Origin: an uncultured Kiloniellaceae bacterium
GTDB lineage: Bacteria; Pseudomonadota; Alphaproteobacteria; Kiloniellales; Kiloniellaceae
Reading direction: 5' to 3'
Length of the DNA: 64,000 bases
Assembly (NCBI GenBank): GCA_947493695.1
Contig: CANLSF010000001.1
Span: 496,001 to 560,000, forward strand
This document shows, piece by piece, positions 55,424 to 64,000 of this stretch (its first letter is position 1; each line of letters starts with the position of its first letter). Below the pieces are notes generated by a model. That model saw nothing but the letters and a program-made list of their open reading frames with translations. It was not told where the DNA came from and did not search any database. Position numbers and translations under genes: made by a program.

Positions 55424-55510
55424 AAAGGCGAGATCCTGACTTAGCCGCAATGAGGCGAAAGCCGGCGCAGTCTACTGGAGTCAACAGCGCCTGCCCAGCA
55501 CCTCAAAAAA

Positions 55511-55545
55511 AGAGGCGCCCGTAGCAGTTAGCTCCAGGCGCCTCT
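55511..55545 (-). terminator. Terminator after acnA
   Basis: AGAGGCGCC pairs perfectly with GGCGCCTCT around a 17-base loop and is followed by seven T on the minus strand, about 25 bases beyond the acnA stop. Confidence 0.88.
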
Positions 55546-55569
55546 CCAATAAACATCCGCAGTAAAGAA

Positions 55570-58251
<2,682 letters not shown>

Positions 58252-59091
58252 GAACAGCCTCCATTTCAGTTCGCAGGTTTAATCTTATTCGAAACGTCGG
58301 ATTTCCGCGGGAGGGCACCAGATTTCAGGGCCCGCACCTGCCCGCCGTCGAAATGCGCGCCCAACATAGTCTTACGGCGTGAAGAAACCAATACCGCAGC
58401 GCAAGAAATACAGGAAACATATGAATATACCCCTGTTCTCTATATGCATCCGTCAAGGTAAGGCTGCTGCTGGTTGAATCTGTTGGATAGCCGGCTGCCA
58501 ATTTCGCCCTATCAGTCAAGTGCACCGCAACATTGTCTATCACTGATAGAAACAAGCGGATAAATGCCAGGATCAGGAGCGCTTTGTCTCCGCTGGCCGC
58601 TTTTATCACAATCCCGCGACATCCTGCTCATTGCAGAAAATACAGCTGCGGCAACAACGCGAAGCGCAGTGCGAAACGCCGGATAGGTTGTAGCTGAAGA
58701 CCAATCAAGGCATCGGGCGCGGAAAAGCTTAACTATCAAGCCGTTACATATGAAACTATATTTTATTGTTTGATATCATCAATCTACATTGGGAAAAAAA
58801 ATTTAGGATGAGACACCCCAACTGGAAGACCCACTCCATTTGAGTTGAAAGGAAGAGCTGTCACACAAAGAATTTCGCATCGCGCGACTAGCTCTTGACC
58901 TGTGCCTGCAAATCAACTTACCTGTTACGCAATGGGATAAAGTCACTAACCAAACATGTGACTACAAACGAATTTAGGGAGACTGGCGTAGCGGGGAAAA
59001 TCGCACTACGCCGGGACGGGGAATTGGGCCTCGAACTCATCCGGCGTGCGGCATTGGCTTCCGCGTCCGGTCTCCTGACAGGATGGCTTGG
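58252..59091. other. Long noncoding stretch between acnA and the acyl-CoA ligase
   Basis: About 840 bases with no coding frame I trust; the candidate frames on the minus strand (58325-58609 and 58512-58739) overlap each other and have no Shine-Dalgarno. 58740-58800 is very AT-rich with a TGATATCA palindrome. The region should contain the promoters of both divergent genes. Confidence 0.5.
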
Positions 59092-61068
59092 ATGAACGCT
59101 GCTTCGACGAACCCTGACGCTTCGAATCTGGACACCTTTCCGAAACTTCTGATTGAACATGCGCGCAAACGCGGCGATCAGCCGTCGATCCGCGAAAAAC
59201 AGTTCGGTATCTGGCAGGCCTGGACCTGGGCCGAGGTGTCCGAAGAGATAAAAGCGCTGGCCTGCGGCCTTGCGGCCATGGGGCTGAAGCGCGGCGACAA
59301 GATCGCCATCGTCGGCGACAATCGGCCCAGGCTCTACTGGACCATGACCGCCGCCCAGGCGATCGGCGCAGTTCCTGTGCCGGTGTATCAGGATTCAGTC
59401 GCAGAAGAGATGTCCTACGTCATCGAACATGCCGAAGTCCGTTTCGCCATGGTCGAGGATCAGGAGCAGGTCGACAAGCTGACCGAGATCCGCGAGAGCT
59501 GCCCGCGGCTTGAACGCATCATCTATGACGACAAGCGCGGCCTGCGCGATTACACCTACGATTTTCTCTCCAGCTTTGAAGATGTGCAGGAACAAGGCAG
59601 GACCTATGCCGCTGCGCACTCGGACTTCTACGAGACTGAGATCGCCAAGAGCGGCGGCAGCGACACCGCCATCATGCTCTACACCTCCGGCACCACCGGG
59701 CGCCCCAAGGGCGTTGTTCTAAGCTTTGACAACGTTCTGCAGACCGCTAAAAACAGCGCTGAGCTCGAAGGTCTGACCGCCGAGGAAGAGGTCCTGGCCT
59801 ATCTACCCATGGCCTGGGTCGGCGATAACATTTTCTCCTTCGGCCAGAGCTACGCCGCAGGCTTCTGTGTCAGCTGTCCTGAGTCCGCGGATACGGTCAT
59901 GCATGATCTGCGGGAACTCGGGCCAAGTTATTTCTTCGCACCGCCGCGTATCTTCGAGAACATTCTGACCAGCGTGCTGATCCGGATGGAAGATGCCAGC
60001 AGCATCAAGCGCAAACTTTTCCACTACTTCATGGCGGTGGCGAAGCGCAGCGGAATTGCCATTCTGAACGGCGAACAGGTTTCGCTCAGCGAACGCCTGC
60101 TCTACGCCCTGGGCAATATCCTGATCTACGGCCCCCTGAAGAACGTCCTGGGCTTCAGCCGGATCCGTCTGGCCTACACCGCCGGAGAGGCGATCGGTCC
60201 AGACATTTTCGATTTTTACCGCGCTCTTGGGATCAATCTGAAACAGCTCTACGGCAGCACCGAGGCGTCGGTCTTCATCACCATCCAGCCGGATGGTGAA
60301 ATCAGGGCGGACACCGTGGGCAAGCCAGCGCCGGGTGTGGAGATCAAGATTGAAGACTCAGGCGAGGTCATGTTCCGCGGGCCCGGGGTTTTCGTCGAAT
60401 ACTACAAGAATGCGGAGGCCACCGCAGAGACCAAGACAGCCGACGGCTGGGTTCACACTGGCGACGCCGGTTTCTTCAACGATGACGGCCATCTGAAAAT
60501 CATCGACCGGGCCAAGGACGTCGGCCGCCTGCAAAGCGGAGAGCTCTTTGCGCCCAAGTACATCGAGAACAAGCTCAAGTTCTTCCCGGATATCAAGGAA
60601 GTCGTGGCCTTCGGGCACGAGCGGGAATTCTGCACCGCCTTCATCAATATCGATCTGACGGCGGTCGGTAACTGGGCGGAGCGGAACAACATCGCCTACG
60701 CAAGTTATCAGGAACTGGCCGAGAATCCCGACGTGAGCAAAACCATCACGGCCCATGTCGAACAGGTCAACCGCGACCTTTCCGAAGACCCGAACCTTTC
60801 GGGTGCACAGATCAGGCGCTTCCTGATTCTGCACAAGGAACTGGACGCCGATGATGGCGAGCTCACCCGAACGCAGAAGGTCCGCCGCAGCTTCATCGCC
60901 GATCGCTACAAGCCGCTGGTCGATGGACTCTACGATGGCTCCAAGACCGCAAAGATCGAGACCGAGGTCACCTTCGAAGACGGGCGCAAAGGCGCAATCC
61001 GAGCAGACCTTAAGGTCATCGACGCGCAGACCTTTGATGCCACCGAACACTTGAAGCAGGCTAGCTGA
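59092..61068 (+). CDS. Long-chain acyl-CoA ligase (AMP-forming)
   Basis: The 658-residue enzyme activates a carboxylic acid as an adenylate and then CoA thioester. AMP-binding motifs are MLYTSGTTGRPKGVVLSFDN, AYLPMAWVGDN, AYTAGEAIG, LYGSTEASVF and WVHTGDAGFFNDDGHLKIIDRAKD. Type is FadD/FAA-like with YKPLVDGLYDG near the end. ATG 59092 follows AGG at nine bases; ATG 59083 is possible. It leads a cluster with a Liv-type ABC transporter (15 bases before livG), so its substrate is probably what the transporter imports. Confidence 0.94.
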   Translation: MNAASTNPDASNLDTFPKLLIEHARKRGDQPSIREKQFGIWQAWTWAEVSEEIKALACGLAAMGLKRGDKIAIVGDNRPRLYWTMTAAQAIGAVPVPVYQDSVAEEMSYVIEHAEVRFAMVEDQEQVDKLTEIRESCPRLERIIYDDKRGLRDYTYDFLSSFEDVQEQGRTYAAAHSDFYETEIAKSGGSDTAIMLYTSGTTGRPKGVVLSFDNVLQTAKNSAELEGLTAEEEVLAYLPMAWVGDNIFSFGQSYAAGFCVSCPESADTVMHDLRELGPSYFFAPPRIFENILTSVLIRMEDASSIKRKLFHYFMAVAKRSGIAILNGEQVSLSERLLYALGNILIYGPLKNVLGFSRIRLAYTAGEAIGPDIFDFYRALGINLKQLYGSTEASVFITIQPDGEIRADTVGKPAPGVEIKIEDSGEVMFRGPGVFVEYYKNAEATAETKTADGWVHTGDAGFFNDDGHLKIIDRAKDVGRLQSGELFAPKYIENKLKFFPDIKEVVAFGHEREFCTAFINIDLTAVGNWAERNNIAYASYQELAENPDVSKTITAHVEQVNRDLSEDPNLSGAQIRRFLILHKELDADDGELTRTQKVRRSFIADRYKPLVDGLYDGSKTAKIETEVTFEDGRKGAIRADLKVIDAQTFDATEHLKQAS

Positions 61069-61083
61069 GGAATTTCTGACCAG

Positions 61084-61932
61084 ATGACAGCAGCAACTCT
61101 CGAACGCTCAGCCCCACCGGCACAGAGCGAGGCGCCAACGCCGAACGCCCGACGCAATTTCAGCGAAGAACTGCTGAAGGTCGAAGACATCAGCTTGTCC
61201 TTCGGCGGGGTCAAGGCGCTGACCAACATTTCCTTCGACATCCGCAAGCACGAGATCCGCGCGATTATCGGCCCGAACGGTGCCGGTAAAAGCTCCATGC
61301 TCAATGTGATCAACGGCTTCTATCATCCCCAGGTCGGCACCATCACCTATAAGGGTCAGGCGCGCAGCCAGATGCGTCCACATGAAGCCGCCAAGACCGG
61401 CATCGCGCGGACCTTCCAGAACATCGCGCTCTTCAAGGGAATGTCGACGCTCGACAACATCATGACCGGACGCCTGCTGAAGATGCGCCGCAATTTCCTG
61501 TGGCAGGCACTCTACTGGGGCCCGGCGCTCAAGGAAGAGCTGGAGCACCGCGAGAAGGTCGAAGCAATTATCGACTTTCTGGAAATTCAGGCGATCCGCA
61601 AAACACCGGTCGGCCGCCTGCCCTACGGACTGCAGAAGCGGGTCGAGCTGGGCCGGGCGCTAGCCATGGACCCCGAGCTCCTGCTGCTCGATGAACCGAT
61701 GGCGGGCATGAACGTTGAGGAAAAAGAGGACATGTGCCGCTTTATCCTGGACGTGAACGACGAGTTCGGCACCACCATCGCCCTGATCGAGCACGATATG
61801 GGCGTGGTCATGGATATTTCCGACCGGGTGGTGGTTCTGGATTACGGACGCCTGCTGGCCGACGGCACACCCGATGAAGTGCGCGCGAACCAACAGGTGA
61901 TCGATGCCTATCTGGGGGTCAGCCATGATTGA
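61084..61932 (+). CDS. livG: Branched-chain acid ABC transporter ATP-binding protein (LivG-like)
   Basis: The 282-residue ATPase has Walker A GPNGAGKSSMLNVINGFYHP, Q-loop, signature LPYGLQKRVELGRALAMD and Walker B LLLLDEPMAGMN, with H-loop IEHDMGVVM. The N-terminal 25 residues are an extra disordered tail. The LivG type (not LivF) is shown by the extra insertion LKMRRNFLWQALYWGPA before the signature. Next gene is 52 bases away. Confidence 0.94.
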   Translation: MTAATLERSAPPAQSEAPTPNARRNFSEELLKVEDISLSFGGVKALTNISFDIRKHEIRAIIGPNGAGKSSMLNVINGFYHPQVGTITYKGQARSQMRPHEAAKTGIARTFQNIALFKGMSTLDNIMTGRLLKMRRNFLWQALYWGPALKEELEHREKVEAIIDFLEIQAIRKTPVGRLPYGLQKRVELGRALAMDPELLLLDEPMAGMNVEEKEDMCRFILDVNDEFGTTIALIEHDMGVVMDISDRVVVLDYGRLLADGTPDEVRANQQVIDAYLGVSHD

Positions 61933-61984
61933 TATGAAGATTTTTTTATTGGGGGCGTTCTCCGCCAGGCGGGGGCTGTAGGTT

Positions 61985-62983
61985 ATGGACGGCACGGCAT
62001 TTGAATTTTTCAGCATCGCATCGGGTTTTCTCGGCGGGCTCTTCGTCGATCCCTTTATCGCCTTTGTCGATCGCCCGGACAAACTGATCCAGATTGTCTC
62101 GCAGGGCCTGAGTGCCGGCATCATGTACTCGCTGGTGGCGCTCGGTTTCGTGGTTATTTTCAAGGCCTCGGGCGTGTTCAATTTCGCCCAGGGCATCATG
62201 GTCGTGTTCGCGGGCCTGACGGTGGTCAGCCTGATCGAAATCGGCGTGCCCGCGATCTTCGCGATACTCCTGGCCATCGTCGTCATGGGTGCGATGGCGG
62301 TTGCGATCGAGCGGGTCGTGCTGAGACCGCTGGTCAATCAGCCCGGCATCATTCTCTTTATGGCGACCATCGGACTGGCCTTCTTTCTCGAGGGTTTTGG
62401 CCAGACCATCTTCGGCGCCGATCCCAAGCCCGTGCCGATCGACGCGCTGGGAATTCCCGACGACAAGTTCAGAGTTCTGGGTGATTTCTTCCGCAAACCC
62501 GTGCGGATTTATCAGCTCGATCTGACAGCGCTGATCGCTGGTGGTCTCATGGTGGCTGCGATCATTCTGTTCCTGAATCGCACCAAGATCGGCCGCGCCC
62601 TGCGGGCTGTTGCGGATGACAATCAGGCCGCGCTTTCTGTCGGTATTCCCCTGCCCTTCATCTGGGTCGTGGTCTGGACGCTGTCAGGGCTGGTCGCGAT
62701 CTTCGCCGGTGTTATGTGGGGCGCGCAGAGTCAGGCCGGGTTCTCCCTGGCAGTGATTGCGCTGAAAGCCCTTCCGGTTCTGATTCTGGGCGGCTTTACC
62801 TCAGTGCCGGGTGCGATTCTCGGCGGCATCATCATCGGTGTGACTGAAAAGCTGGCAGAGTTCTATTGGCGCGGTGTCCTGGGAGACGGCGTCGAACAAT
62901 GGATCGGTTATGTGATCGCGCTGATCATTCTGCTCTTCCGTCCACAAGGCCTCTTTGGCGAAAAAATCATCGAAAGGGTGTAG
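61985..62983 (+). CDS. livH: Branched-chain acid ABC transporter permease (LivH-like)
   Basis: The 332-residue membrane protein has eight or so helices and family blocks LIQIVSQGLSAGIMYSLVALGFVVIFKASGVFNFAQG, LRAVADDNQAALSVGI and GGFTSVPGAILGGIIIGVTE (each split in shorter parts in the family). It pairs with LivM. About 40 N-terminal residues precede the typical start. Confidence 0.95.
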   Translation: MDGTAFEFFSIASGFLGGLFVDPFIAFVDRPDKLIQIVSQGLSAGIMYSLVALGFVVIFKASGVFNFAQGIMVVFAGLTVVSLIEIGVPAIFAILLAIVVMGAMAVAIERVVLRPLVNQPGIILFMATIGLAFFLEGFGQTIFGADPKPVPIDALGIPDDKFRVLGDFFRKPVRIYQLDLTALIAGGLMVAAIILFLNRTKIGRALRAVADDNQAALSVGIPLPFIWVVVWTLSGLVAIFAGVMWGAQSQAGFSLAVIALKALPVLILGGFTSVPGAILGGIIIGVTEKLAEFYWRGVLGDGVEQWIGYVIALIILLFRPQGLFGEKIIERV

Positions 62984-62989
62984 TGAACG

Positions 62990-64000
62990 ATGCTTTATCG
63001 CGAAGCTGGCCAGTTTAAGACTAATTACGTTGCCGATCAGGCGATCTTCCCGATCCGCCAGGACAGAATCGGCATGGCGATCGTGCTGCTCTTTGCATGG
63101 GTGATCATCCCCGCGTTTGGGACCGATTACTTCCTCGAGATCATCATGATCAACTTCCTGTTTTTCTCGCTGGCAGCGATCGGCCTGAATATCCTGACTG
63201 GGTATACCGGACTGATCTCGCTGGGAACCGGCGGCTTTATGGCCGTGGGTGCAGTCGCAAGTTACAAACTGGCGGTGATCTTCCCTGACCTGAACATCAT
63301 TCTGGTCTTCCTGCTTTCCGGCCTGATTGCGGCGGCTGTCGGCATTGTCTTCGGTCTACCCAGCCTGCGGATCAAGGGCTTCTATCTGGCGGTCGCGACC
63401 CTGGCGGCGCAGTTCTTCCTGGACTGGCTGTTCCTGCGGTTTGACTGGTTCACCAACTCCAGTACCGCGATCGAAGGTGTGCCCAAAACACTCTTCGGCT
63501 TTCTGGTCACCGGCCCCGACGCATCGCCTTTTGCCAAGTATTACGTTGCCCTGGGTTTCGTGACCGTCTTTGCACTGATCGCCAAGAACCTTGTGCGCTC
63601 GGCCATCGGCCGGGCCTGGATGGCGATCCGGGATATGGATATCGCCGCGGAGATCATCGGGATCCGGCCCTTGCCGACCAAACTGCTCGCCTTTGCGATC
63701 AGCGCCTTCTACAGCGGTGTTGCCGGAAGCCTGATGCTGTTCCTCTTTTACGATAGCGCCGAGCCGGACCTTTTCGACATCAACCTGTCGTTCAAGGTTC
63801 TCTTCATGGTGATCATCGGTGGCCTGGGAAGTATCCTGGGGTCATTCATGGGCGCCGCCTTCATCGTCATGATACCGATCCTTCTGACCCTCGCACCCGA
63901 TCTGCTCGGGTTACCGATTTCATCGGATCTGGCGAAGCATCTGGAGTTCATGATTTTCGGCGCATTGATCATTTTCTTCCTGATCGTCGAGCCCAATGGG
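62990..64000 (+). CDS. livM: Branched-chain acid ABC transporter permease (LivM-like), partial
   Basis: The gene starts at ATG 62990, six bases after livH, and runs off the window end in frame (337 codons so far, no stop). LivM features are visible: LAAIGLNILTGYTGLISLGTGGF, LPSLRIKGFYLAVATLAAQFF, AWMAIRDMDIAAEIIGI and VIIGGLGSILGSFMGAAFI. A LivF and a LivK-type binding protein are expected downstream. Confidence 0.94.
   Translation, partial: MLYREAGQFKTNYVADQAIFPIRQDRIGMAIVLLFAWVIIPAFGTDYFLEIIMINFLFFSLAAIGLNILTGYTGLISLGTGGFMAVGAVASYKLAVIFPDLNIILVFLLSGLIAAAVGIVFGLPSLRIKGFYLAVATLAAQFFLDWLFLRFDWFTNSSTAIEGVPKTLFGFLVTGPDASPFAKYYVALGFVTVFALIAKNLVRSAIGRAWMAIRDMDIAAEIIGIRPLPTKLLAFAISAFYSGVAGSLMLFLFYDSAEPDLFDINLSFKVLFMVIIGGLGSILGSFMGAAFIVMIPILLTLAPDLLGLPISSDLAKHLEFMIFGALIIFFLIVEPNG

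Noticed and set aside
58325-58739. Two overlapping minus-strand frames between acnA and the acyl-CoA ligase
   Set aside because: They lack Shine-Dalgarno sequences, resemble no family and overlap each other.

Overview
The window reads as a chromosomal segment of an alphaproteobacterium, most likely Rhodospirillales in the broad sense (Kiloniella/Rhodovibrio-like lineages). The evidence is the ffh-rpsP-rimM-trmD-rplS order, a dapF-mtaB-ftsY operon with 4-nt overlaps, a block with a Suv3-type helicase, an S4 protein, a 7Fe ferredoxin, CarD and RpoH, DUF2336 and PleC-like kinase genes, and a perfect CtrA box (TTAA-N7-TTAA). Apart from one tRNA-Arg(CCT), I see no rRNA, CRISPR array, insertion sequence or prophage module. 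Genes are dense and GC-rich; AT-rich DNA is confined to a few intergenic regions.

Layout. 0.2-2.4 kb: a DUF898 membrane protein and a membrane-anchored M48 protease. 2.5-6.3 kb (minus): SRP/ribosome operon ffh-rpsP-rimM-trmD-rplS with a terminator. 6.3-6.7 kb: two palindromic repeat elements. 6.7-10.7 kb: dapF-mtaB-ftsY and a DMT exporter. 10.7-15 kb: Nudix hydrolase, a CtrA-box-associated small gene, DUF2336 and a PAS histidine kinase. 15.2-19.7 kb: azlCD, pgk, mmsA, a small conserved gene. 19.7-23.7 kb: Lrp-isochorismatase-like-GNAT operon divergent from usp and an alanine/Na+ symporter, with a dyad between them. 23.7-28.7 kb: secreted beta/gamma-crystallin-like protein, rhodanese-mgsA, YjbQ, Nudix, and an orphan protein with papain-like motifs. 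28.8-33.3 kb: a CHASE2 / SH3-like / M48 protease cassette. 33.6-42.9 kb: M15 peptidase, MCP-PilZ receptor, tRNA-Arg, PagL-like deacylase, VOC and prolyl iminopeptidase, SNase-like plus M48-LysM lipoprotein, rpoH. 43.3-51.3 kb: degenerate metallophosphatase, carD, fdxA, TerB-like, DUF938, hslR-helicase, pcm. 51.5-58.3 kb: htpG, DUF1223, transglutaminase-like, acnA. 59-64 kb: acyl-CoA ligase followed by livG-livH-livM, cut by the window end.

Functional themes: translation and protein targeting; envelope proteostasis (three M48 proteases with different partners, CHASE2 sensor, PagL-like enzyme, RpoH, HtpG, Pcm); two-component, CtrA and chemotaxis signalling; and organic/branched-chain acid metabolism and transport (mmsA, azlCD, AGCS symporter, Lrp, acyl-CoA ligase with Liv transporter). 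The parts I consider least explained are the CHASE2-SH3-M48 cassette, the metallophosphatase that has lost nearly all its metal ligands, the orphan Cys-peptidase-like protein, the crystallin/Cys-rich secreted fusion, and the CtrA-box small gene. All calls come from reading the sequence; no database search was done.
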